Assembly (NCBI GenBank): GCA_965200645.1
Contig: CBDAUN010000003.1
Span: 620,001 to 684,000, forward strand
Origin: CBDAUN01 sp965200645
GTDB lineage: Bacteria > Pseudomonadota > Gammaproteobacteria > Arenicellales > JAJDZL01
Reading direction: 5' to 3'
DNA length: 64,000 nt
Made by a program: the position numbers and the translations under genes
The notes under the pieces: model-generated
Told to the model about the DNA's origin: nothing
Seen by the model: the letters and a program-made list of their open reading frames with translations, nothing else
Databases searched by the model: none
Shown here: positions 34,714 to 44,474 of the stretch, in pieces
Layout of the letters: each line of letters opens with the position of its first letter
How positions within the stretch are numbered: the stretch's first letter is position 1

Positions 34714-37596
34714 ATGACCCTGAAAAATCAAATTACAGTACGCGGTGCTCGGACGCACAACCTGAAGAACATAGACGCGGTTCTTCCTCGTGACCAGTTA
34801 ACTGTTATCACAGGTCTGTCCGGATCCGGAAAATCTTCTTTGGCTTATGACACGATTTATGCCGAGGGGCAAAGACGCTATGTTGAGTCCTTGTCTGCCT
34901 ATGCGAGACAATTCTTGTCGCTGATGGAAAAGCCTGACGTGGATTCGATTGAGGGGCTTTCACCGGCTATCAGCATCAACCAAAAGGCAGCACGCTTCAA
35001 CCCACGCTCGACTGTTGGCACCGTCACTGAAATCTATGACTATCTCAGACTGCTCTATGCACGTGTTGGCGAACCACGTTGCCCCACCCATCACACCAAA
35101 CTTACGTCAATGTCGGTGTCGGAAATCGCCAACCACATCCTCACGTGGCCGGAAGGTAAGCGTATCGCTGTGCTCGCACCAGTTGTCCAAAGCCGCAAGG
35201 GAGAATTTGTACAGCTGTTCGACCAATTGAGTCGTCAGGGATTTGTGCGGGTGCGGGTTGACGGCGCAGTATACGAAATCGAAGATACTCCCAAACTCGA
35301 AAGATATTCCTACCACACCATCGAAGTAATAGTAGACCGAATTGTTCTAAAACCCTCTGTTAGAACTCGACTGGTTGACTCCATTGAAACTGCATCAGAG
35401 ATTTCCAACGGACTTATTATTTGCTATGAAATATTACCTGACGGCAGTCTGCAGGATACCGGTAGTGTCTTCAATACTCAGTACGGCTGCCCATACTGCG
35501 GTTACGTACTAGAAGAACTGGAACCGCGCCTGTTCTCTTTCAACAACCCCAAAGGGGCATGTAAAACCTGTAACGGTCTTGGTGAAATGTCATACATGGA
35601 GCCAAACAAAATTATCTTAGATGGATCACTTAGCTTATCCTGCGGTGCCATCGCAGGCTGGAACCGTACCACCCGCCTCTACTATTACAGCTTACTCACC
35701 AGTGTTGCTAAACACTATCAATTCGATCTTGATATTCCGTTTGACAACCTTTCGGAAAATATCAAAAACATCATCCTTTACGGCAGCGGCAAGCAGCGCA
35801 TCCGCTTTCGATATACCGGTCCTGCCGGGAACACCTATCAGCGAACACACACCTTTGAAGGTGTCATTCCCAACTTTGAGCGCAGATACCGTGAATCAAC
35901 CTCTGATGCCGTTAAGGACGAACTTTCGAAGTACTTAGCCACCAAATTATGCGAATCATGTGAAGGCAGCCGACTGGATCTTGGCCCTCGAAATGTTTTT
36001 GTAAATGACCAGCCCATTCACAAAATCACCGAGTTGAATATCACCCAGGCGTCGGAACTGTTTGACAACCTGCAGTTTGATGCCCAACGTGCACCTATTG
36101 CAACTCGAATCATAAAGGATATCGCCCAGCGGTTGAAGTTTCTGGCGAGCGTTGGCCTTAACTATGTGACATTGGATCGGGCAACCAACACGCTGTCAGG
36201 CGGTGAACTACAGCGCATACGTTTGGCCTCCCAAGTTGGCTCCGGTCTAGTGGGAGTGACCTACGTTTTGGACGAACCGTCCATTGGTCTGCATGAACGC
36301 GACAACCAAAAACTGATTGACACGCTGTGCAGTCTTAGAGATCTCGGTAATACGATCATTGTTGTCGAACACGACGAAAGTACCATTAGAAATGCGGACT
36401 ACGTGATTGATCTTGGTATTGGTGCTGGTTCAAAGGGCGGTTCAGTTATCGCTTCTGGTCCACCTGAAAGCCTAATGTTTAGTGAGGATTCACTCACTGG
36501 AGCTTATCTTTCCGGGAAGAAACAAATACCAATCCCTTCACACAGAACAAAAGCCAACGAGAATTACTTTCTTACGATAAAAGGTGCTCGCGGCAATAAC
36601 TTGAAAAATATTCGAATCGATATCCCGCTCGGTTTATTCACCTGTGTTACAGGTGTTTCAGGATCGGGAAAGTCAACTTTAGTCAACAGTACGATTTACC
36701 CCGCGCTTGCCGCGAAACTACATCGGTCCAAACAACCTGTCGCTGACTACGATGAAATTCGTGGCATTGAACACATAGACAAAATTATCAACATTGATCA
36801 GCAACCGATCGGACGAACTCCGCGGTCCAATCCAGCAACTTACACAGGACTATTTGGTGTTATCAGAGATTTATTCACGCGTACCCAGGAAGCGAGATCT
36901 CGTGGATACAAAGCCGGACGATTTTCATTCAATGTAGCCGGTGGCCGTTGTGAGTCTTGCAAGGGAGACGGATTGGTCCGAGTTGAAATGCACTTTCTGC
37001 CAGACATGTTTGTGAATTGTGAAACATGTAAGGGGAAACGATACAACCAGGAAACTTTGCAAATCACATATCGAGATTTAAATATTGCAGATGTTCTCGA
37101 TCTAACCATTGATGACGCGCTGAATACCTTCAATGCCATTCCTGCGATCAGACGAAGATTACAAACACTCAAGGATGTGGGTTTGGGTTACATCCGGCTC
37201 GGTCAGAACGCAGTGACACTTTCGGGTGGTGAAGCACAACGGATTAAATTATCCTTGGAGTTATCAAAGCGAGAAACCGGCCGAACACTGTATTTGTTGG
37301 ACGAACCAACGACGGGGCTGCATTTTGAGGACATCAAACAACTTCTTGCAGTTGTATGTGAACTACGAGACCGCGGCAATTCGGTGTTAATTATCGAGCA
37401 CAATATGGAAGTCATCAAAATGGCAGACTGGATCATCGATATGGGGCCGGAAGGAGGTGATGACGGTGGAACAGTTGTCGCCAGCGGCCCCCCGGAAGTG
37501 ATTACAAAGTGTACAGCCTCCCACACCGGCAAGTGCCTGCAACCCGTGCTAAACCGTACACCTATTCACGATAAACCAATTCTGAAAGTAGTTTAG
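34714..37596 (+). CDS. uvrA: Excinuclease ABC subunit UvrA
   Basis: Damage-recognition ATPase of nucleotide excision repair. The 960-residue product has two ABC ATPase units with Walker A motifs GLSGSGKSS and GVSGSGKST and signature motifs NTLSGGELQRIRLA and VTLSGGEAQRIKLS. It also has two Cys4 zinc modules (CPYCGYVL...CKTC and CESCKGDG...CETC). I prefer the ATG at 34714, giving MTLKNQITVRGARTHNLKN, over the TTG at 34696. Length is near the family norm of 940. A candidate LexA box is upstream. Confidence 0.97.
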   Translation: MTLKNQITVRGARTHNLKNIDAVLPRDQLTVITGLSGSGKSSLAYDTIYAEGQRRYVESLSAYARQFLSLMEKPDVDSIEGLSPAISINQKAARFNPRSTVGTVTEIYDYLRLLYARVGEPRCPTHHTKLTSMSVSEIANHILTWPEGKRIAVLAPVVQSRKGEFVQLFDQLSRQGFVRVRVDGAVYEIEDTPKLERYSYHTIEVIVDRIVLKPSVRTRLVDSIETASEISNGLIICYEILPDGSLQDTGSVFNTQYGCPYCGYVLEELEPRLFSFNNPKGACKTCNGLGEMSYMEPNKIILDGSLSLSCGAIAGWNRTTRLYYYSLLTSVAKHYQFDLDIPFDNLSENIKNIILYGSGKQRIRFRYTGPAGNTYQRTHTFEGVIPNFERRYRESTSDAVKDELSKYLATKLCESCEGSRLDLGPRNVFVNDQPIHKITELNITQASELFDNLQFDAQRAPIATRIIKDIAQRLKFLASVGLNYVTLDRATNTLSGGELQRIRLASQVGSGLVGVTYVLDEPSIGLHERDNQKLIDTLCSLRDLGNTIIVVEHDESTIRNADYVIDLGIGAGSKGGSVIASGPPESLMFSEDSLTGAYLSGKKQIPIPSHRTKANENYFLTIKGARGNNLKNIRIDIPLGLFTCVTGVSGSGKSTLVNSTIYPALAAKLHRSKQPVADYDEIRGIEHIDKIINIDQQPIGRTPRSNPATYTGLFGVIRDLFTRTQEARSRGYKAGRFSFNVAGGRCESCKGDGLVRVEMHFLPDMFVNCETCKGKRYNQETLQITYRDLNIADVLDLTIDDALNTFNAIPAIRRRLQTLKDVGLGYIRLGQNAVTLSGGEAQRIKLSLELSKRETGRTLYLLDEPTTGLHFEDIKQLLAVVCELRDRGNSVLIIEHNMEVIKMADWIIDMGPEGGDDGGTVVASGPPEVITKCTASHTGKCLQPVLNRTPIHDKPILKVV

Positions 37597-37663
37597 AAAT
37601 CTAAACGAGTTGGCAGTATGTTGTACACTAATTTGATACCAATCAACCGGATTTAAAGTTGTT

Positions 37664-40330
37664 ATGGATAAGTCACAAATGGACATTGATCCACAAGAAA
37701 CTCAGGAATGGCTAGACGCGCTAACTGACGTCATAGAAAGGAATAGCCACGAACGAGCACACTTTCTGATTGAGGAATTGATCGACAACGCAAGACGTGC
37801 TGGTGTTCATATTCCACATCGTCCTACTACAGCTTATCTCAACACAATTCATAAAAGTGAGCAGATTCCCAGTCAAGGCAATTTTGACTTCGAATGGAAG
37901 ATACGCTCACTGATTCGCTGGAATGCACTGGCCATGGTGGTTCGAGCAAATCAAAAATCTGCCGAACTTGGAGGGCATATAGCAAGTTTTGCGTCCTCGG
38001 CAACACTGTACGACGTAGGATTCAACCACTTTTGGCGTGCCCCTAGTGAGGAAAGAGACGGCGACCTGATTTTTTTTCAGGGACATTCCGCCCCAGGCAT
38101 TTACGCACGAGCTTTCCTAGAAGGTCGTTTGACAGAAAAGGACCTTGATATGTTTCGCCAGGAAGTTGATGGTGAAGGATTATCCTCCTATCCGCACCCG
38201 CGACTGATGCCAAATTTTTGGCAGTTTCCCACAGTTTCGATGGGGCTCGGGCCAATTATGGCAATTTACCAAGCCCGCTTCATGAAATACTTACACAATC
38301 GAGGCATACTGGACACTTCAGGACGCAAAGTGTGGGCATTCATTGGTGATGGTGAAATGGATGAACCAGAATCAATGGGGGCATCTTCACTGGCGGGTCG
38401 GGAAAATCTTGATAACCTGGTTTTTGTAGTGAATTGCAACCTGCAAAGATTGGATGGACCAGTACGTGGAAACGGAAAGATTATCCAGGAACTCGAAGGT
38501 GAATTTCGCGGGGCCGGGTGGAACGTTATCAAACTAATTTGGGGCGGGTATTGGGACGCTTTGATCTCAGCTGACTATACAGGTTTGCTTCGCCAACGAA
38601 TGGAGGAAGCCGTGGACGGTGAATTTCAAGCGTTCAAGGCAAAAGGAGGCGCATACACCAGAGAACACTTCTTCGGCAAGCATGAAAAACTTCGTGCGAT
38701 GGTATCAACCATGACTGACGATGACATCTGGCGATTGAACCGCGGTGGTCACGACCCGCACAAGGTATTTGCAGCGTACGCTGCTGCGATGCAGCATACC
38801 GGTCAGCCTACTGTCATTCTTGCGAAGACAGTGAAAGGCTACGGTATGGGAGAAGCTGGAGAAGGCCAGAACATTACTCATCAGCAAAAGAAAATGGGGG
38901 AAGATGCATTGATTGCATTTCGCGACAGATTCAATATTCCCTTGACTGATGAGCAGGTAGCGAAGACACCGTTTTACAAACCTGAACAAGACAGTGAACT
39001 CATTCAGTACATGCTTTCACAACGAAAAAAACTGGGTGGATCACTACCCGTTAGACGCAGAGTAACGGAAACCTTAAAAATCCCAGAATTGAGCATTTTC
39101 AATGCCCAGTTGAAAGGGTCTGCAGATCGGGAAATTTCGACCACTATGGGATTTGTGCGCGTGTTGACTCAATTGACGCGTGATAAGAATATCGGTTCCA
39201 GAATCGTGCCTATAGTTCCAGACGAATCTCGAACCTTCGGTATGGAAGGCATGTTTCGACAGTTGGGTATCTATTCTCCTCACGGCCAACTGTACGAACC
39301 GGAAGATGCGGATCAACTGATGTTTTATAAGGAGTCCAAAGAAGGCCAGGTACTTCAGGAAGGAATCAATGAAGCAGGAGCATTTTGCTCTTGGATGGCT
39401 GCCGGCACTTCGGGCAGTAACCATGCTATGACCATGATCCCGTTTTACATTTTCTATTCTATGTTTGGCTTTCAACGTTGTGGAGACTTGGCTTGGGCAG
39501 CCGGAGACATTCGGGCACGAGGATTTTTGATTGGAGGTACAGCCGGACGCACCACACTGGCTGGAGAAGGTTTACAGCACCAAGACGGTCACAGTTTGAT
39601 CATGGCATCAACTATTCCCTCTTGTGTTGCCTACGATCCCACGTATGTTTATGAACTCGCTGTAATCATTCATGATGGATTGCGGCGTATGTATGTGGAG
39701 CATGAAGCAATTTTCTACTACATTACCTGCATGAATGAAAATTACTCACACCCGCCTCTTCCAGATGGTGCTGAGGATGGAATCATTAAAGGCATGTACC
39801 GTATTGTCAAATCCAAGAAAAGAGGCAAGAACGTGAAGCATCTTCAATTACTTGGAGGTGGTGCAATTTTACGTGAAGCCTTGGCAGCGGCGGAAATACT
39901 TGAGTCCGACTACGCAGTTGCTACTGATGTCTGGAGCGTGACTAGCTTCAACGAACTGGCTCGCGAAGGCTGTTCCATTGAACGAGCTAATCGATTGAAT
40001 CTGCAAGGTGACAGGCAAAAGAGTTATGTTGAGCAATGTTTGGAAAATACCAAAGGCCAAATTATTGCAGCAACAGATTACATTCGACAATATGCCGATC
40101 AAATTCGTGAATTTGTTCCTCGCAAGTACACAGTACTTGGCACAGATGGCTACGGTCGCTCCGATACCAGAAAGAATCTTCGACGTTTTTTTGAAGTTGA
40201 CCGTTATTCCATTGCAGCTGCAGCACTAAAGGCTTTGGCTGATGATGGTGAACTAGATCAAAAGATGTTGGTAAAGGCCTATGCTGCACTGGGGATAGAT
40301 TCGAAAAAACCGGATCCCACAACGATGTAA
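37664..40330 (+). CDS. aceE: Pyruvate dehydrogenase E1 component, homodimeric type
   Basis: Thiamine diphosphate enzyme that decarboxylates pyruvate and acetylates the lipoyl arm of E2. The 888-residue length fits the AceE type (E. coli 887). The cofactor-binding GDGEMDEPES motif is at about residue 228, and GHSAPGIYARAFLEGRL, GGTAGRTTLAGEGLQHQDGHS and VWSVTSFNELAREG are conserved. It starts 67 bases after uvrA. Its partners aceF and lpd lie about 5.2 kb downstream, after seven unrelated plus-strand genes. Confidence 0.97.
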   Translation: MDKSQMDIDPQETQEWLDALTDVIERNSHERAHFLIEELIDNARRAGVHIPHRPTTAYLNTIHKSEQIPSQGNFDFEWKIRSLIRWNALAMVVRANQKSAELGGHIASFASSATLYDVGFNHFWRAPSEERDGDLIFFQGHSAPGIYARAFLEGRLTEKDLDMFRQEVDGEGLSSYPHPRLMPNFWQFPTVSMGLGPIMAIYQARFMKYLHNRGILDTSGRKVWAFIGDGEMDEPESMGASSLAGRENLDNLVFVVNCNLQRLDGPVRGNGKIIQELEGEFRGAGWNVIKLIWGGYWDALISADYTGLLRQRMEEAVDGEFQAFKAKGGAYTREHFFGKHEKLRAMVSTMTDDDIWRLNRGGHDPHKVFAAYAAAMQHTGQPTVILAKTVKGYGMGEAGEGQNITHQQKKMGEDALIAFRDRFNIPLTDEQVAKTPFYKPEQDSELIQYMLSQRKKLGGSLPVRRRVTETLKIPELSIFNAQLKGSADREISTTMGFVRVLTQLTRDKNIGSRIVPIVPDESRTFGMEGMFRQLGIYSPHGQLYEPEDADQLMFYKESKEGQVLQEGINEAGAFCSWMAAGTSGSNHAMTMIPFYIFYSMFGFQRCGDLAWAAGDIRARGFLIGGTAGRTTLAGEGLQHQDGHSLIMASTIPSCVAYDPTYVYELAVIIHDGLRRMYVEHEAIFYYITCMNENYSHPPLPDGAEDGIIKGMYRIVKSKKRGKNVKHLQLLGGGAILREALAAAEILESDYAVATDVWSVTSFNELAREGCSIERANRLNLQGDRQKSYVEQCLENTKGQIIAATDYIRQYADQIREFVPRKYTVLGTDGYGRSDTRKNLRRFFEVDRYSIAAAALKALADDGELDQKMLVKAYAALGIDSKKPDPTTM

Positions 40331-40471
40331 CGTCTTGTTAATCAAGATGATTTTGCCAAAGTTAATTTTCAGACATTACCTATTAGCAACAGACATAAAA
40401 ATCACCTCGGCCAAGCCATCGGGGAACCTGTCGGGAATTGGAGCGGTAGTTTAGTACCGCCTGATACCGCT

Positions 40472-41104
40472 ATGCTCGGTCGATACTGTACAGTCACTCC
40501 GCTGGATGTGCAGTCGCACGCAGAACAACTCCACAATGCAAATCGCAGGGATAAAACAGGTTTCAATTGGACCTATATGGCTTACGGACCTTTTGACGAT
40601 CTTAACGACTATATAAATTGGTTAGAGAATGACTGCCTGGGTGACGATCCGAAATATCACGTAATTATTGATAATCGCACGAATATGGCAGTAGGACTGG
40701 CGAGTTACCTGAACATTGTTCCGGCAACAGGGTCGATCGAAGTTGGACACATCAACTACTCGCCTTTACTCCAGAAAACCCCCGCCGCAACCGAGTCAAT
40801 GTATTTGATGATGCGGCGTGCCTTTGTCGAGCTTGGATATCGCCGCTATGAATGGAAGTGTGATTCATTGAACGCACGCTCCTGTGCAGCGGCATTGCGA
40901 CTAGGCTTTCAGTTCGAAGGTATTTTTCGCCAAGCAACTGTGTATAAAGGTCGCAATCGCGACACCGCCTGGTATTCCATAATCGATAAAGAGTGGGAAT
41001 CACTACAACTTGCTTATCAAGCATGGCTTGATGACAGCAATTTCGATTCTGATGGCAAACAAATAAACAGTCTTTCAGAATTTATAAACAAGCGCCGTCA
41101 CTAA
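40472..41104 (+). CDS. GNAT family N-acetyltransferase, start codon unclear
   Basis: Acetyltransferase of a widespread family close to RimJ/RimL types. Conserved segments are NWTYMAYGPFDD, EVGHINYSPLLQKTPAATESMYLMM, YRRYEWKCDSLN and the acetyl-CoA region, ending RNRDTAWYSIIDKEW. The first ATG is at 40472 (MLGRYC). The same frame is open back to the aceE stop and encodes the family's usual N-terminus (LGQAIGEPVGNW, then PPDTAMLGRYC), but it has no ATG, GTG or TTG there. An ATT at 40382 sits where the start would be expected. The substrate is unknown. Confidence 0.85.
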   Translation: MLGRYCTVTPLDVQSHAEQLHNANRRDKTGFNWTYMAYGPFDDLNDYINWLENDCLGDDPKYHVIIDNRTNMAVGLASYLNIVPATGSIEVGHINYSPLLQKTPAATESMYLMMRRAFVELGYRRYEWKCDSLNARSCAAALRLGFQFEGIFRQATVYKGRNRDTAWYSIIDKEWESLQLAYQAWLDDSNFDSDGKQINSLSEFINKRRH

Positions 41105-41255
41105 GATTGTTTTCTTACATAACTGCCGACCACTTTTTGTAAGGAGTTATCGGTAAGTCAAAGTTTGGTCAAGTGATGCTTGTTGGAGTTTAATCGGGTG
41201 AAATTTCTGAATTTCAATCTATCACTTTACAACCATAAAACCTAATGAGGCAGTT

Positions 41256-42056
41256 ATGACGGTTCGAATTGAGAAAGATGACCAAGTGTGGACAGTAATC
41301 CATTCCCGACCGGAAGCTCGAAATGCAATGGATCCAGAAAGTGCAGACGCACTGGTGGAGGCATTTACTGAGTTCGAAAATGACGAGAATGCATCCGTAG
41401 CTGTTTTCTGGGGCGAAGGTGGCGCTTTTTGTGCCGGATGGGACTTGAAATTTGCATCAACCGTAGACAAAAATGACCCCTTATCCGAACTAAATTATCC
41501 CGAAAACGACAATGATGCTGCACCTCGTGGTCCTATGGGTCCGAGTCGTCTTGAACTAGACAAGCCAGTCATTGGTGCCATAGCAGGGCCAGCGGTTGCA
41601 GGCGGGATGGAACTTGCCATGTGGTGTGATTTTCGGGTGATGGAAGAGTCGGCTTATCTAGGCGTATATTGCAGACGTTGGGGAATTCCATTGATTGATG
41701 GCGGTACTGTTCGCCTCCCCCGCCTGGTTGGTCAAGGTCGTGCTCTAGAAATTATATTGACCGGAAGAAAAGTTCCCGCTGAAGAATGCGCGAAGATTGG
41801 TTTATGTGAATATGTGGTCGAAGACGGAAAATCCCGTCAGGTTGCAGAAAATCTCGCGCACGATATTGCTCGCTTTCCGCAAAGTTGTGTAAGAGCAGAC
41901 CGACGCTCTGCCATTCGTCAAAGAGGATTATCCATTCGCAATGCAATGATGCAGGAGTGGAATCTTAGTCGTGAGGAGTTAACTACCTACGGCATTGCTG
42001 GTGCAAGTCGCTTCAAAGAAGGTTTGGGACGACATGGTGATTTCAACCAAATCTAG
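41256..42056 (+). CDS. Crotonase/enoyl-CoA hydratase family protein
   Basis: Crotonase-fold protein of 266 residues. The first catalytic-type Glu is kept in GGMELAMWCDFRV. The second, Glu164 of rat hydratase, falls within YCRRWGIPLIDGGT where my alignment puts Cys, so classical hydration is doubtful. This RRWGIPLIDGGT group is common but its reaction is uncertain. The oxyanion region GGAFCAGWDLKF and GPAVAGG are present. It is in the plus-strand block between aceE and aceF, 151 bases after the acetyltransferase. Confidence 0.88.
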   Translation: MTVRIEKDDQVWTVIHSRPEARNAMDPESADALVEAFTEFENDENASVAVFWGEGGAFCAGWDLKFASTVDKNDPLSELNYPENDNDAAPRGPMGPSRLELDKPVIGAIAGPAVAGGMELAMWCDFRVMEESAYLGVYCRRWGIPLIDGGTVRLPRLVGQGRALEIILTGRKVPAEECAKIGLCEYVVEDGKSRQVAENLAHDIARFPQSCVRADRRSAIRQRGLSIRNAMMQEWNLSREELTTYGIAGASRFKEGLGRHGDFNQI

Positions 42057-42215
42057 ACTCACACAAGGAGCATCTCAGATTAATTTGGCCAACCTTATAC
42101 GCTTATCCCATGCAACTCCCTTTGTTTCAGAATTAAAGTACTCAAATTTGATATATTTGCAAAATATCACATCTAGTCTTTCGGCATAGTTGCCCATCTT
42201 GGAGGTTTACAAACC

Positions 42216-42989
42216 ATGATGAACGAAAAGCAAGGAAATTTCAGACGTGAATATCGTCGCAGAATTGCAGGTTGGTACAACGGACCGGTACATGTCATTC
42301 TGATTTACACAATCGGACTCACTGCAATTTGGATATATGCAACGCATTTGGAAAATGTTCAGTGGTGGGAGTGGGCTCTCGTCCCGGTTTTTCTTGTGGC
42401 ATGCAATATTTTTGAATGGTATTTGCATCTAAAAGTGATGCACCGCCCGCAGAAGATCAAGGCTCTCAAGGCAATCTATAAACGTCACACTCTGCAACAC
42501 CATCAGTTCTTCACAGATAGTGAAATGCGCTTTCGTGATCAGAAAGACTGGCGGGTCACCTTTTTTCCACCTTACGCACTGGTAATCTTTATATTAATTT
42601 CAATTCCTGGTGCACTGTTTTTCTACTTCGTGATTACCCCCAATGTAGGCTGGTTGTTTATTTCGACGACCACTTCGATTTACCTGATTTACGAGTTTAT
42701 GCACTTTTGCTGCCATGTTGATGAAAACTGGTTTGTTCGAAATATGCCTTTAGTCAACACCCTTCGCCGGCATCATACGGCACATCACAATTCCAGATTG
42801 ATGATGGAAAAGAACATGAATTTGACATTTCCTATCGCCGACTGGATGTTTGGAACTTCAGATCTTGACCGAGGGTTACTAGGACATCTGTTTAACGGTT
42901 ACAGTGATAAACACCTGAAGACGAATTTGCGCGGCCGACCCATACGTCCAGATGTTGCCGCTTCTGACCCGATTGGCTCAGAAGCTTAA
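42216..42989 (+). CDS. Sterol desaturase/fatty acid hydroxylase superfamily protein
   Basis: Membrane di-iron oxygenase of 257 residues. Four membrane segments are visible, and the histidine clusters of the family are in KRHTLQHHQFF, FMHFCCH and RRHHTAHHN, with an early His pair around LHLKVMHR. These would bind two irons on the cytoplasmic side. It probably hydroxylates or desaturates a lipid; the substrate is unknown. It is preceded by a GGAGG ribosome site, and a small membrane protein gene follows after 20 bases. Confidence 0.87.
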   Translation: MMNEKQGNFRREYRRRIAGWYNGPVHVILIYTIGLTAIWIYATHLENVQWWEWALVPVFLVACNIFEWYLHLKVMHRPQKIKALKAIYKRHTLQHHQFFTDSEMRFRDQKDWRVTFFPPYALVIFILISIPGALFFYFVITPNVGWLFISTTTSIYLIYEFMHFCCHVDENWFVRNMPLVNTLRRHHTAHHNSRLMMEKNMNLTFPIADWMFGTSDLDRGLLGHLFNGYSDKHLKTNLRGRPIRPDVAASDPIGSEA

Positions 42990-43009
42990 ATTAGACTTTA
43001 GGCCAAATC

Positions 43010-43192
43010 ATGCCAAAAAACATCAAGATCGGTGTATCGGTCTTTGTCCTGCTGGTAGGCTTGGTCTACTTTCTATTTGAAAGATCAATTGGCGACCCTT
43101 TCGTCGGAACAATTGGTGGAATCCTGTCGATATTTATGGTTTTTGCCATGTGGGTGTTTCCAGAAACTGAAGGAAGAAAACCCAAGGACTAA
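43010..43192 (+). CDS. Small two-helix membrane protein
   Basis: A 60-residue protein with two hydrophobic helices (residues about 7-23 and 33-50), a short loop with FERSIGDPF and a charged end EGRKPKD. No family recognised. It sits 20 bases after the hydroxylase gene and 18 before the PanB-like gene, so it is probably co-expressed and might assist the hydroxylase, but nothing in its sequence proves that. Confidence 0.6.
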   Translation: MPKNIKIGVSVFVLLVGLVYFLFERSIGDPFVGTIGGILSIFMVFAMWVFPETEGRKPKD

Positions 43193-43210
43193 TACACTCG
43201 CTGGCTAAAG

Positions 43211-44071
43211 TTGGACGCAAAAAAGCGCACAATCACCGAAATTCGTAATTCGAAGACGACGGGCGAGAAGATGGTGTATATGTCCGTTCCGGACTATACA
43301 TCTGCGCAATGGGCAGAAATGGCAAATGTCGACGTCGCTGTAGTTGGGGATAGTCTAGCCATGATTTCCCATGGCCATCCAAACACTGTTCCCGCCACCA
43401 TGGAAATGATGATTATGCATGCGCAGGCTGTTCGGCGAGGTGCTCCTAATACCTTTGTACTCGGATGTATGCCCTACCAAAGCTACAACACTGCTGATCG
43501 TGCATTGACCAATGCAACTCGATTTATGCAGGAAGGCGGCAGTGATGCCGTAAAGCCCCAAGGTGGCAAGAGTCAGGCACATATTCTCAAGGCACTGGTA
43601 GATGCCGGAATACCCACGGCATCGCACATTGGACTGACTCCGCACACAGTCGCAATGTTCGGTGGCTTTAGAATTCAGGGAAGAACTGCTGAATCGGCTA
43701 TGAAGATTCTTGAAGATGCTTTCGCAATTGAGGATGCAGGTTGCTTTATGCTAGAGTTCGAAGCTGTGCCTGGAAAAATTGCCAAACTCATTTCCGAGCA
43801 ATTGGAAATTCCAACCATTGGAATTGGGGCCGGTGGTGGAACTGACGGACAAATTTTGTTGTGCTACGACCTGTTGGGCGTATTTACGGACTTCAAACCC
43901 AAGTTTACAAAAAGATTTGCAAAACTCACTGAAGTGGCCGTTGATGGAATCAAACAATACGTTTCGGAAGTCAAGTCCGGCGAATTTCCAGATGAAGAAC
44001 ATTCCTACTCAGTAGATGAAGCAGAATACGAAAAATTTGCTTCGCTTATCGAAAACAGAAAGCAAGTATAG
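43211..44071 (+). CDS. PanB-like (ketopantoate hydroxymethyltransferase family) protein with altered metal site
   Basis: The 286-residue product aligns end to end with E. coli PanB: VGDSLAM, AVRRGAPN, GLTPHTVAMFGGFRIQGR, IPTIGIGAG and EEHS near the end. Asp47, Lys115, His139 and Glu184 match E. coli Asp45, Lys112, His136 and Glu181. Asp84 of E. coli is Cys86 here (LGCMPYQSY) and Glu114 is Gln117 (VKPQGG), so two of the three magnesium-site acids are lost. The reaction may therefore differ from ketopantoate synthesis. The start is a TTG at 43211; the next candidate is the ATG at 43271. No panC or panD is nearby. Confidence 0.82.
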   Translation: MDAKKRTITEIRNSKTTGEKMVYMSVPDYTSAQWAEMANVDVAVVGDSLAMISHGHPNTVPATMEMMIMHAQAVRRGAPNTFVLGCMPYQSYNTADRALTNATRFMQEGGSDAVKPQGGKSQAHILKALVDAGIPTASHIGLTPHTVAMFGGFRIQGRTAESAMKILEDAFAIEDAGCFMLEFEAVPGKIAKLISEQLEIPTIGIGAGGGTDGQILLCYDLLGVFTDFKPKFTKRFAKLTEVAVDGIKQYVSEVKSGEFPDEEHSYSVDEAEYEKFASLIENRKQV

Positions 44072-44168
44072 ATTTTCCCTGCAAAGCTATGTCGCAAGGC
44101 AAATTTGAGCCAGTTATGTTAGTGCAACACCTCGCAATAAATTCCAATCAAACAACCTGAGTGTCGAC

Positions 44169-44474
44169 ATGTCTAAAACTTATGCTGGCGACCGAACAAT
44201 TGACGGTATCAAGGTAACTGTTGATGGAGAACTGCTTAATGAGCGTTACGATATTGAAACTTTCACCGATCTTGGCTTTGAATGGACTTATGTTGGACCG
44301 GCGCCACAACAATTAGCTCTAGCGATACTAGCAGATCATTTAAGTGATGATAAACAGGCACTAGCGCTATCGGAAGCACTCACAATCAAGGTTATTTCCG
44401 AACTCGACAATTCATGGACTCTCACCAGTGAGGAAATCGACGCGGTTCTCGCGGAATTTTCGAATCTCACTTAA
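44169..44474 (+). CDS. DUF6166 family protein
   Basis: A 101-residue protein of unknown function. It has the DUF6166 layout as I remember it: GDRTIDGIKVTVDGELL at the start, then GFEWTYVGPAPQQLALAILADHL with DD close behind, and a final SWTLTSEEIDAVL. These proteins are small and soluble and no biochemical role is known to me. It stands alone between the PanB-like and PhyH genes with about 100 bases on each side. Confidence 0.72.
   Translation: MSKTYAGDRTIDGIKVTVDGELLNERYDIETFTDLGFEWTYVGPAPQQLALAILADHLSDDKQALALSEALTIKVISELDNSWTLTSEEIDAVLAEFSNLT

Noticed and set aside
37600..37663. PdhR operator before aceE
   Set aside because: Only the right half ACCAAT matches; the left half does not fit ATTGGT.
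40436..40475. tRNA-like stretch GAGCGGTAGTTTAGTACCGC
   Set aside because: It resembles a tRNA D-arm, but there is no acceptor stem or T-arm, and in frame it codes the conserved N-terminus of the acetyltransferase.
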